Below, one piece after another: positions 6,417 through 12,501 of a DNA stretch of 13,216 bases. A program made the translations under genes and the position numbers. The stretch comes from JALOTE01 sp031422195 (GTDB lineage: Bacteria > Pseudomonadota > Alphaproteobacteria > Rhizobiales > Rhizobiaceae). Under the pieces are notes generated by a model that worked only from the letters and a program-made list of their open reading frames with translations, was not told the origin of the DNA and ran no database searches. The DNA lies in assembly GCA_031422195.1 (NCBI GenBank), contig JANOPZ010000010.1:1-13216 (forward strand), given 5' to 3'. Within the stretch, counting starts at the first letter, position 1; every line of letters begins with the position of its first letter.

Positions 6417-6854
6417 ATGATCCGACTTGCAGCACTAGATGTTAAAGATCTCGAGATCATCTCGACATTGGTTCAAGATGCCGTGCTAAAGGCGGGCGAT
6501 ATTTCGCGCTCAGCATCCGGTACATTTGCTCTGGAAATGAACCGCTTTGCTTGGGATAAAGCGCCGCTGAAAATATTCGGCAGAACCCTTTCAAAAACCA
6601 ATGAGCGCCGCCGTTCGATTTTGCATTTTGCACATATCAGCGATGCAAAAATGAGCGGCATCTCCCAAGCGATGCCGGATCAAATTTTATCGTTTTTAGC
6701 TATCCGCTTCATTGCATCCGAAGCCCCGGCAGGCACCATTGAAATGGTCTTTTCCGGCAACGCGACTATTCGTTTGAATGTTGAGTGCATCGAATGCCAA
6801 TTGACAGATATTGGCGCTGCTTGGGCCGCGCTCGCCACCCCTAAACATTCTTGA
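6417..6854 (+). CDS. DUF2948 family protein
   Basis: A 145-residue soluble protein of unknown function. The overall pattern matches what I recall of DUF2948: an N-terminal LAALDVKDLEIISTLVQDAVLKAGDI, a central FALEMNRFAWD, a basic turn RRRSILHF, and a C-terminal EAPAGTIEM...IRLNVECIECQLTDIGAAW. No catalytic motif, signal peptide or membrane segment is visible. The family sits upstream of hisD in many rhizobia, which would suggest co-transcription; here hisD starts 12 bp downstream. Whether it helps histidine biosynthesis or merely travels with it is unknown. ATG 6417 gives the expected N-terminus, although the Shine-Dalgarno sequence (AGGTAG, about 11 nt upstream) is distant. Confidence 0.88.
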   Translation: MIRLAALDVKDLEIISTLVQDAVLKAGDISRSASGTFALEMNRFAWDKAPLKIFGRTLSKTNERRRSILHFAHISDAKMSGISQAMPDQILSFLAIRFIASEAPAGTIEMVFSGNATIRLNVECIECQLTDIGAAWAALATPKHS

Positions 6855-6866
6855 AGGCTCATTAAT

Positions 6867-8156
6867 ATGGCGATTCGCTTAGACGCAAACCAAGCCGGTT
6901 TTGAAGCTGCTTTTGAAACGCTTTTAACGGCCAAGCGCGAGGTGTCAGTGGATGTTGACGACACCGTGCGTGCGATTATTGCTGACGTGCGCGCGCGCGG
7001 CGATGCAGCTCTTCATGGTTATGCAGCGAAGTTTGACGGGCTTGATTATGCGGTTCGGCCCTTGCGCGTTGGGCGTACAGAAATTGATGCGGCTTACCAA
7101 AACGCTGACCCGATAGTGCGCGACGCACTCGAATTAGCGGCCAGCCGCATTCACGCGCACCACCTGCGACAAAAGCCGAATGACGATAGATACACAGACG
7201 CAATCGGCGTGGAACTCGGCACACGGTGGAGCCCGATTGACGCGGTTGGACTTTATGTGCCGGGCGGAACTGCGGCCTACCCAAGCTCGGTTTTAATGAA
7301 TGCAATACCAGCTTTTGTGGCAGGTGTTGCGCGTGTGGTTATGGTCGTACCTGCCAGAAACGGCCAGCTTAACCCGCTGGTTCTGGTGGCCGCTAAAATC
7401 GCCGGCGTGTCAGAAATTTATTGCATGGGCGGGGCACAGGCCATTGCGGCGTTGGCCTACGGCACTGCATCTGTTGCGCCTGTTGCAAAAATTGTCGGCC
7501 CCGGCAACGCGTATGTTGCAGCTGCCAAACGCCAAGTATTTGGCAAAGTTGGCATCGACATGATCGCAGGCCCATCTGAAGTTTTGGTTATTGCCGATAG
7601 CCATAATGACCCTGATTGGATTGCAGCAGATTTGCTGGCCCAAGCTGAGCATGACGCTGCTGCACAGTCTATTTTAATTACCGATGATTACGGTTTTGCC
7701 AGTGCAGTAGAAACCGCGGTAGAACGCCAACTTGTAACGCTGCCCCGCGCTGTCATCGCTTCTACCAGCTGGCGTGATTATGGTGCGGTGATTTTGGTCA
7801 AAACAATTATGGATGCTGTGCCTTTGGCCAACCGCATTGCCGCTGAACATTTGGAAATTGCAGCGGACAATGAAGATGCGCTGTTTGCAGGCATTCATAA
7901 TGCCGGCGCCGTGTTTTTGGGCCGTTATACCCCCGAAGTTATTGGCGACTATATTGGAGGCTCAAACCATGTGCTGCCAACGGCACGATCAGCACGCTTT
8001 TCGTCAGGGCTTTCTGTCTTGGATTTTATGAAGAAAACCTCCATCTTGCGCCTTGGGCCGGATCAATTGCGCGCGCTTGGGCCGTCTGCCATAAGCATTG
8101 CTGAGGCCGAAGGTCTTGGTGCGCACGCGCGCTCGGTTTCGATCAGATTGAATTAG
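6867..8156 (+). CDS. hisD: Histidinol dehydrogenase (HisD)
   Basis: This enzyme catalyses the last two steps of L-histidine biosynthesis, oxidising L-histidinol through histidinal to histidine with two NAD+ and a bound zinc. The 429-residue length is standard. Conserved segments are GLYVPGGTAAYPSSVLMNA (128-146), MGGAQAIAALAYGT (187-200), VAKIVGPGNAYV (206-217) and IDMIAGPSEVL (230-240). Zinc ligands equivalent to those of the Salmonella enzyme are visible as Gln259, His262, Asp361 and His420. The catalytic Glu-His pair is Glu327-His328 in AAEHLE. It starts 12 bp after DUF2948 with AAGG about 10 nt upstream. UPF0262 follows after an 18-bp gap. The cluster is probably one transcript. The gene appears intact. 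Confidence 0.98.
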   Translation: MAIRLDANQAGFEAAFETLLTAKREVSVDVDDTVRAIIADVRARGDAALHGYAAKFDGLDYAVRPLRVGRTEIDAAYQNADPIVRDALELAASRIHAHHLRQKPNDDRYTDAIGVELGTRWSPIDAVGLYVPGGTAAYPSSVLMNAIPAFVAGVARVVMVVPARNGQLNPLVLVAAKIAGVSEIYCMGGAQAIAALAYGTASVAPVAKIVGPGNAYVAAAKRQVFGKVGIDMIAGPSEVLVIADSHNDPDWIAADLLAQAEHDAAAQSILITDDYGFASAVETAVERQLVTLPRAVIASTSWRDYGAVILVKTIMDAVPLANRIAAEHLEIAADNEDALFAGIHNAGAVFLGRYTPEVIGDYIGGSNHVLPTARSARFSSGLSVLDFMKKTSILRLGPDQLRALGPSAISIAEAEGLGAHARSVSIRLN

Positions 8157-8174
8157 TGCAGGATGAATTGATTG

Positions 8175-8663
8175 ATGCCCGCCAATGTTTTCAGGCCAGA
8201 TGATCGCCTTGTTGAGCTTTTGCTCGATGAATCCATTGAGCGTGCGCCCGTCGATGTTGAGCACGAGCGCAAAGTTGCGATTTTTGATTTGCTCGAAGGC
8301 AATTCGTTTCGGCCATTGAGCGATACGGGGGAAGGGCCTTACCGCTTAAAACTATCAAACCCGGCAGGAAAGCTCACCTTTGAAATTCAACGTATGAACG
8401 GCGAGCATGTCACAGCGCATATTTTGTCTTTGACGCCATTCCGCCGGATCGTTCGTGATTATCATGATATTTGTGAAAGTTATTATAATGCGATCCGCAA
8501 TTTGACCCCCGGCCAGATAGAAGCCATCGATATGGGCAGGCGCGGCGTCCATAATGACGGTTCGCAAACGCTGATTGATCGTTTGACCGGCAAAATCGCC
8601 ATCGATTTTGATACTGCCCGCCGTCTGTTTACCCTGCTTTGTGCGCTTTATCGCCGCGAATAA
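8175..8663 (+). CDS. UPF0262 family protein
   Basis: A protein of 162 residues from ATG 8175. It matches the UPF0262 pattern I recall from alphaproteobacteria: an N-terminal DRLVELLLDESIERAP, a central GPYRLKLS...LTFEI, LTPFRRIVRDYHDICESYYNAIR, and a C-terminal DFDTARRLFTLLCALYRR. Function is unknown. It contains no signal peptide, membrane segment or metal motif that I can recognise. A TTG at 8172 is 8 nt from AGGA (8160-8163) and could be the true start, one codon earlier. Its TAA stop shares one base with the next ATG, giving likely translational coupling to the phosphatase-like gene. It lies between hisD and that gene. Confidence 0.9.
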   Translation: MPANVFRPDDRLVELLLDESIERAPVDVEHERKVAIFDLLEGNSFRPLSDTGEGPYRLKLSNPAGKLTFEIQRMNGEHVTAHILSLTPFRRIVRDYHDICESYYNAIRNLTPGQIEAIDMGRRGVHNDGSQTLIDRLTGKIAIDFDTARRLFTLLCALYRRE

Positions 8664-9112
8664 TGGGAGGGCATCCAAAATCCATTTTGTTTATGTGCGG
8701 GCAAAATGCCATTCGCTCGCCCATGGCGGAAGTAATTGCGAAAGCCCTGCTTCCAAAAGATATTTTTGTGGCTTCCGCCGGTGTTCTGCCCGGCGCACGG
8801 GACCCTTTTGTTGAAGTTGTTTTGAATGAAAAGCATTTATCACTTGGCAAACAAGCGCCCCAAACATTAGGCGAACTCGAAGACGTGTTCTTCGATTTGA
8901 TCATTACTTTGTCGCCTCAAGCACACCACGCCGCGCTTGAACTGACGCGCACTATGCCCGTTGATGTGGAATATTGGCCAACATTTGATCCAAGCGCAGC
9001 TGGCGAAACCCGTGATCAAAAAATTGAGGCCTACCGGGCAGTGCGCGATGAACTCGAGCGCCGGATTGGCTTAAGGTTTGGACCTCAATGGCACGCATCA
9101 AGTGAAATTTAA
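8663..9112 (+). CDS. Low-molecular-weight protein-tyrosine-phosphatase / arsenate reductase-like protein
   Basis: A 149-residue cytoplasmic protein of the LMW-PTP fold. The phosphate-binding loop CX5R(S) is CGQNAIRSP, with nucleophile Cys12, Arg18 and Ser19, followed by MAE as is usual for the family. The general acid is probably Asp109 in FDPSAA. The loop has GQNAIRS where classical enzymes have GNxCRS, so the second cysteine of many members is missing. Members dephosphorylate phosphotyrosine or reduce arsenate; context gives no arsenic genes, so a phosphatase-like housekeeping role is more likely. The ATG overlaps the UPF0262 stop as TAATG. A TTG at 8639, inside UPF0262, would add eight residues and seems less likely. 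infA follows after 85 bp. Confidence 0.9.
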   Translation: MGGHPKSILFMCGQNAIRSPMAEVIAKALLPKDIFVASAGVLPGARDPFVEVVLNEKHLSLGKQAPQTLGELEDVFFDLIITLSPQAHHAALELTRTMPVDVEYWPTFDPSAAGETRDQKIEAYRAVRDELERRIGLRFGPQWHASSEI

Positions 9113-9128
9113 GTTGTGAAATCGCGTG

Positions 9129-9157
9129 TTGAGTAAATGAACCGCTTCCTATAGGTT
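9129..9157 (+). promoter_or_regulatory. Candidate promoter for infA
   Basis: TTGAGT (9129-9134) and TAGGTT (9152-9157) are spaced 17 bp apart in the 85-bp gap before infA. Transcription would begin about 35 nt before the start codon. The -35 is good and the -10 is weak. Confidence 0.35.
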
Positions 9158-9197
9158 CCGGAAAAATCTACACCCCTAAACAGATTGAAGGGCTTTC

Positions 9198-9416
9198 ATG
9201 GCCAAAGAAGAATTGCTTGAGTTTCCCGGTAGCGTCACAGAGCTACTCCCAAATGCGATGTTTCGCGTTAAACTCGAAAATGAACACGAAATTATTGCCC
9301 ACACCGCCGGACGTATGCGTAAAAACCGCATCCGCGTTCTAACTGGTGATAAAGTGTTGGTTGAAATGACACCCTACGACCTCACTAAAGGCCGCATCAC
9401 CTACCGCTTCAAATAA
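9198..9416 (+). CDS. infA: Translation initiation factor IF-1
   Basis: A 72-residue S1/OB-fold protein that binds the 30S ribosomal A site during initiation and works with IF-2 and IF-3. The sequence is nearly canonical: MAKEELLEFPGSVTELLPNAMFRVKLENEH with the hallmark TAGRMRKNRIRVLTGDKV and terminal GRITYR. Length is exactly that of bacterial IF-1. It is preceded by GAAGGG 7 nt before ATG 9198. A promoter-like element lies in the 85-bp gap upstream. maf starts 14 bp downstream with a GTG, so the two are probably co-transcribed. Confidence 0.98.
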   Translation: MAKEELLEFPGSVTELLPNAMFRVKLENEHEIIAHTAGRMRKNRIRVLTGDKVLVEMTPYDLTKGRITYRFK

Positions 9417-9430
9417 GCAGGTTCAGCTTC

Positions 9431-10054
9431 GTGATTGGCACCAGCAAAATTATTCTGGCTTCAGGTTCGCCGCGCCGCATTGCTTTGTTGCAGCAAATCG
9501 GAATCGACCCCGATGAAGTCCTACCCGCTGAAATTGATGAAACACCGCTGACATCAGAGCATCCACGCTCGCTGGCCAAGCGTCTGGCTGCTGCGAAGGC
9601 AGCAGTAGCCCGCGTCCGGTATGGCGAAGCCAATGCCAAAGCCAATAATGCCTATGTACTGGCCGCTGATACCGTGGTTTGCGTTGGCCGCCGTATTTTG
9701 CCCAAAACTGAATATTTGGATGAAGCGGTCAATTGCCTAAAGCTTTTGTCAGGCCGCAGCCACCGCGTTTACACGGCTGTTTGTTTGCTGACCCCAACGG
9801 GTAAGGAACGGTTGCGCCTTTCTGAAACCCGAGTGCGCTTCAAACGACTTTCAAACTTGGAAATAGAAAGTTACCTGGCCTCTGGCGAATGGCAAGGCAA
9901 AGCAGGGGGTTATGCCATCCAAGGCAAAGCCGGTGCGTTTGTGATCCGTTTGGTTGGCTCTTATTCCGCCGTTGTCGGCCTGCCGGTTGACGATGTAGCC
10001 GGTTTGCTCGCCGGTGAAGGTGTTGCCGTTCACAACAATTGGATTGCCGGTTAA
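9431..10054 (+). CDS. maf: Maf-family nucleoside triphosphate pyrophosphatase
   Basis: A 207-residue cytoplasmic house-cleaning enzyme that hydrolyses non-canonical or modified nucleoside triphosphates to monophosphate and pyrophosphate. The N-terminal substrate loop ASGSPRR is at residues 10-16, and a conserved AADTVV carries the metal-binding/catalytic Asp near 78-83. The C-terminal pattern YAIQGKAGAFVIRLVGSYSAVVGLPV is typical. Some members also affect septum formation when overproduced. I cannot say whether it prefers pyrimidine (YhdE-type) or m7G/CTP (YceF-type) substrates. The start is GTG 9431, fixed by the family N-terminus and the 14-bp gap from infA; the Shine-Dalgarno sequence is weak. 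yacG begins 2 bp after the stop. Confidence 0.95.
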   Translation: MIGTSKIILASGSPRRIALLQQIGIDPDEVLPAEIDETPLTSEHPRSLAKRLAAAKAAVARVRYGEANAKANNAYVLAADTVVCVGRRILPKTEYLDEAVNCLKLLSGRSHRVYTAVCLLTPTGKERLRLSETRVRFKRLSNLEIESYLASGEWQGKAGGYAIQGKAGAFVIRLVGSYSAVVGLPVDDVAGLLAGEGVAVHNNWIAG

Positions 10055-10056
10055 AA

Positions 10057-10239
10057 GTGGGAGAAACAAAAATAGCAAAGTGCCCGGTCTGCGCAAACGC
10101 GGTTTTGGCCGCCGCACATAAGCCCTTTTGCTCCGAACGCTGCACAAACGTCGATCTGCATCGCTGGCTTACGGGTGGCTACGTGGTTGTGGCTGGCGAT
10201 AAGGTGGCAGATGATAGGTTGGCGCAAGAAGACGATTAA
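10057..10239 (+). CDS. yacG: DNA gyrase inhibitor YacG (zinc-binding)
   Basis: A 60-residue protein from GTG 10057. It carries one zinc site of four cysteines, CPVC (Cys9, Cys12) and CSERC (Cys25, Cys29), followed by the family sequence NVDLHRWLTGGYVV and an acidic tail. In E. coli, YacG binds GyrB and blocks DNA binding by gyrase. Length fits the family. The start is uncertain. TTG 10039 lies inside maf; GTG 10057 has little Shine-Dalgarno support; GGGAG (10059-10063) sits about 8 nt before an in-frame ATA, a very rare start. It ends the maf operon, and tRNA-Phe follows by 127 bp. Confidence 0.93.
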   Translation: MGETKIAKCPVCANAVLAAAHKPFCSERCTNVDLHRWLTGGYVVVAGDKVADDRLAQEDD

Positions 10240-10300
10240 AAGCAGTGGCAAATAGCTTTAATTGATTTGATAAAACCGTAAAAATCATGCAATTCCAAAC

Positions 10301-10329
10301 TGGACAGCATCTATCCCCGTGGCTATAAG
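10301..10329 (+). promoter_or_regulatory. Promoter of tRNA-Phe
   Basis: TGGACA (10301-10306) and TATAAG (10324-10329), 17 bp apart, form a good sigma-70-like promoter. The predicted start is about 30 nt before the tRNA 5' end at 10367. No other gene lies between. Confidence 0.65.
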
Positions 10330-10366
10330 CCAGCAACCGCAGTGGAAGAATATCGCTGTAGAGTAT

Positions 10367-10442
10367 GCCCAGATAGCTCAGTTGGTAGAGCAGCGGATTG
10401 AAAATCCGCGTGTCCGTGGTTCAAATCCGCGTCTGGGCACCA
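10367..10442 (+). tRNA. tRNA-Phe (anticodon GAA)
   Basis: A 76-nt cloverleaf with encoded CCA. The acceptor GCCCAGA pairs with TCTGGGC. The D stem is GCTC/GAGC with loop AGTTGGTA. The anticodon stem GCGGA/TCCGC encloses TTGAAAA with anticodon GAA. The T loop is TTCAAAT, and the discriminator is A10439. It closes the murA-yacG core block. The sequence after it is accessory in character, so its 3' end is a candidate integration site. I found no second copy of the 3' end within the window, so any such element would extend to the right. Confidence 0.97.
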
Positions 10443-10811
10443 TAATTTCAATAACTTAGCAGTAGTACGGTATCTCTTAGGCTCGCCCTAGGCTCAGGTT
10501 TGTGCTGATGTGTTAGACTAGCTCGTATGAACAACTGGAAATATATTGCAATTGACGACTCAGTTTCAGTGCCTGCTGAGATAGGACTTTTGCCTTCGTT
10601 GCCGACGATTCAGTTTTGATTTTTTGCTGTATTTCGCAGCCAAACTTCAGTTATTAAATCGCCTCGATTTTTACTGCCTTGTTGAGCAATATTTTGACGA
10701 AGGTGCGCGAAACTAAAATTGTCCGATGCTTCGGCGTTTAAACCCCACTTGCATATTTGGCTGGAACACTTCCAGCATATTATAGAACCACTGCCGATAG
10801 CCAATTGCAAA
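10443..10811. other. Gene-poor region downstream of tRNA-Phe
   Basis: About 370 bp with no convincing gene. It holds a 7-bp direct repeat TAGGCTC (10478-10484 and 10489-10495). A 30-codon + strand frame begins at ATG 10527. A 66-codon - strand frame (10810-10610) starts at a TTG without a ribosome-binding site, directly behind a terminator. The latter contains CWKCSSQIC and an LRQNIAQQGSKNRGDL stretch that could be a fragment of a decayed gene, but I cannot recognise it. Base composition is lower in GC than the core genes. Confidence 0.5.
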
Positions 10812-10838
10812 AAGAAAAGCCCGATTGCTCGGGCTTAG
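10812..10838 (-). terminator. Rho-independent terminator of the DUF3768 gene
   Basis: The minus strand reads AAGCCCGA-GCAA-TCGGGCTT, a perfect 8-bp stem with a 4-nt loop (10836-10817), followed by TTCTTTTT. The stem begins inside the TAA stop codon of the DUF3768 gene (10837-10835), so terminator and stop overlap. Confidence 0.85.
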
Positions 10839-11170
10839 TATTCGTCGGTGCGCATGATGGTGAGAACGCGGGTTGTTATAGCCGCGATTGCGGGGTCATT
10901 TGATCCACCATCAAGTGTGAGATTGTAGTAGTCGATTTTCCAGAAGTAATCCTGTTTTTCGATCTCAACTTTGCCGAAGTCGTGTTCCCCATGTGGGTCG
11001 TTATCTTTGGCGAAAGTTGTGAAACTTTGCACCTCATTCAGCAGTTTGGCTTTTGACTTATCGTCAAGATGTTCAACCCCTGCCGTCAACATAACCTGAC
11101 CCCCGATGAACGATTGCCGGAAAACATCATTCAGTTTTGCAATTCTCGAGGTCTTGTCTTTGCTGTCCAT
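10835..11170 (-). CDS. DUF3768 family protein
   Basis: A 111-residue soluble protein of unknown function. It fits DUF3768 as I recall it, with AKLNDVFRQSFIGGQVMLTAGV near the start, then NDPHGEHDFGKVEI, DYFWKIDYYNLTL and a C-terminal ITTRVLTIMRTDEY. These small proteins are common on plasmids and integrative elements of Hyphomicrobiales, which fits the accessory setting. ATG 11170 has GGAGG 5 nt upstream; the frame is open 14 codons further but without such a site. It is followed at once by a strong terminator. It is 173 bp downstream of the HTH_36-like gene on the same strand. No catalytic motif or membrane segment is visible. Confidence 0.85.
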   Translation of the reverse strand: MDSKDKTSRIAKLNDVFRQSFIGGQVMLTAGVEHLDDKSKAKLLNEVQSFTTFAKDNDPHGEHDFGKVEIEKQDYFWKIDYYNLTLDGGSNDPAIAAITTRVLTIMRTDEY

Positions 11171-11304
11171 GGCTTCCTCCCCTTTTTGAGCGCTGGACAA
11201 TCCAGCACTCAAGAGAAGGGACGAATGGCGTTGATTACTTTTCCTTTTTGGAACGTCTTTCTGAGTATTAATTTATGAGTGTTATTCCCTGTGTCTTATT
11301 AGTG

Positions 11305-11377
11305 TGCCGATTTGGCAGTTCTGGTTCTGCCTTTCTGGCATTTCTAAGAGTGCCATTTTGGCACTTCTGGTTTTGCC
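11305..11377. repeat. Three tandem 23-bp iteron-like units with TGCC-N5-GGCA palindromes
   Basis: Palindromes TGCCGATTTGGCA (11305-11317), TGCCTTTCTGGCA (11328-11340) and TGCCATTTTGGCA (11351-11363) start exactly 23 bp apart. Units 1 and 3 also share most of CTTCTGGTT(C/T) after the palindrome, differing at only 4 of 28 positions when the preceding G is included. A fourth TGCC half-site falls in phase at 11374-11377. The middle unit contains the stop codon of the HTH_36-like gene, and the third unit is inside its coding end. An AT-rich stretch (about 11225-11300) adjoins on the left. Tandem units of about two helical turns are typical of initiator or regulator binding arrays (iterons). There are no spacers, so it is not a CRISPR array. 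Confidence 0.75.
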
Positions 11378-11745
11378 AGCTTTTTGGATTTTGCAGTGAG
11401 ATTGAGCTCATATAGGTTTGATCGTCCTTGCCCTTGCCTTTTCACTTTCAAAAACGCATTCTTTTCTAATTCCTGAATGTAACGCACAATGCTGCGCACG
11501 CCTGATCCCATGTCCTTGGCAAGTCGTTCTTGACCCGGAAAACAATAGTCGTTTTGCCAAGCGTAAGAGAGCAGCATCGTATAGGCCAACTTTGCACCGG
11601 GCGAAATTTTCTCAGACTTCAGAACATGGTTCGGCACTTGGGTGAAGCCTTCGCGGGTTAGAACATCGGCGCCTCGAAGCACGATATTTCGTGAACTTAG
11701 TAACTCACCGAGGCCCTGCATTTTTCCGGTTCGAATTTCCCCCAT
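11344..11745 (-). CDS. HTH_36-like replication/regulatory protein
   Basis: A 133-residue, probably DNA-binding protein. From about residue 44 it has the winged-helix layout of HTH_36 proteins: ISPGAKLAYTMLLSYAWQ, then CFPGQERLAKDMGSGVRSIVRYIQELEK as the helix-turn-helix, and FLKVKRQGQGRSNLYELNL as the wing. This resembles initiator or regulator proteins of plasmids and integrative elements; it is much shorter than a full Rep protein, so a regulatory role is equally possible. The C-terminus (LAKPEVPKWHS) is encoded inside the 23-bp repeat array, so the repeats constrain the protein tail. The start at ATG 11745 has no clear Shine-Dalgarno sequence; ATG 11721 is an alternative. It lies 47 bp downstream of the MerR-like gene, probably in one operon. 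Confidence 0.78.
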   Translation of the reverse strand: MGEIRTGKMQGLGELLSSRNIVLRGADVLTREGFTQVPNHVLKSEKISPGAKLAYTMLLSYAWQNDYCFPGQERLAKDMGSGVRSIVRYIQELEKNAFLKVKRQGQGRSNLYELNLTAKSKKLAKPEVPKWHS

Positions 11746-11792
11746 GTTTCAATTGTATCGCAGTTTGATGGAATTTGCAGTCAAGTTTTCCC

Positions 11793-12473
11793 CTACGCCG
11801 CATCGCGAAAGTCGTCTTGCTCCCTGCTTGGCAATCTGTGTAACAGCCGCGTAAGTCCTCCTTGCAATCCTTGGATCAAGACATTGGTTTCGCGGTCGCG
11901 CTCAAGCAAAGCGTCAATCTGGCGATCCTTCACATCGATTTGTTGGTGTGCCCGATCCAATTGCTTTTCCAAGAAAACAACATAGTTGGCGTCTGGATGT
12001 GGAAGTGTCTGCACCGCTTCGGACGGGTTCGCACTGGTTCTTACCTGTTCTGTGGCTTGTTCATTCGACTGAACCGCTTCAACCCCGTCCGCACCTGTGT
12101 CAACTGGTTCCAACAGGTTTGGCACGAAAGTTTCAGCTTTTTTACGGGAGTCAAACTCAAGCTCCTGCGCAATCTTCACATCAAGCGAGTTCCGTTCTAT
12201 CAACCAACGAAACCCATTTTCGGTGTCCTGCGAACGGCAAACGACATCACCCGCCCCCGGTTCTAACAGGTGCGAACGCATGGCCCATTTGCGGATTGTC
12301 TTCGGGGTACGGGAAAGACCCTTGGAGGTACAGTATGCTACTGCGTCTTGGACAGTGAGCCAGTTAGCGATTATTGGCGAAACATCTTGCTTTTCACCGT
12401 AGATTGTATTTCCATTATCAATAGATGAAAAGTGCATGCCCCCAGCATACCATATGCAATCGTCTATGTTCAT
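11793..12473 (-). CDS. MerR-like HTH protein with C-terminal coiled coil
   Basis: About 226 residues from ATG 12473. After a variable N-terminus comes a MerR/excisionase-like helix-turn-helix, NWLTVQDAVAYCTSKGLSRTPKTIRKW (about 38-64). Then come RWLIERNSLDVKIAQELEF, a low-complexity Ala/Glu/Thr/Val linker (about 125-160) and a heptad-like coiled coil FLEKQLDRAHQQIDVKDRQIDALLERDRE suited to dimerisation. I recall similar proteins paired with HTH_36 proteins on alphaproteobacterial mobile elements. It could be a repressor or replication accessory factor. Start is uncertain: the frame is open to ATG 12554, but that would overlap the divergent gene starting at 12502, so 12473 or 12437 is preferred. 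An inverted repeat GCATA-CCA-TATGC (12445-12457) lies just upstream of 12437 and may be an operator. Confidence 0.75.
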   Translation of the reverse strand: MNIDDCIWYAGGMHFSSIDNGNTIYGEKQDVSPIIANWLTVQDAVAYCTSKGLSRTPKTIRKWAMRSHLLEPGAGDVVCRSQDTENGFRWLIERNSLDVKIAQELEFDSRKKAETFVPNLLEPVDTGADGVEAVQSNEQATEQVRTSANPSEAVQTLPHPDANYVVFLEKQLDRAHQQIDVKDRQIDALLERDRETNVLIQGLQGGLTRLLHRLPSREQDDFRDAA

Positions 12474-12501
12474 GTTCGCACCCACAAATAGGTAGGCACA
12501 G

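Noticed and set aside
10527..10619. A 30-codon + strand frame after tRNA-Phe (MNNWKYIAIDD...).
   Set aside because: Too short, no clear ribosome-binding site or known family; could be the start of a degraded gene but cannot be supported.
10610..10810. A - strand frame of 66 codons downstream of the DUF3768 gene.
   Set aside because: It starts at a TTG inside the T-run of a strong terminator, has no ribosome-binding site and no family I recognise; possibly a decayed fragment.
11305..11377. CRISPR array considered for the tandem repeats.
   Set aside because: The units are contiguous 23-mers with no spacers and overlap a coding end; they fit iterons instead.
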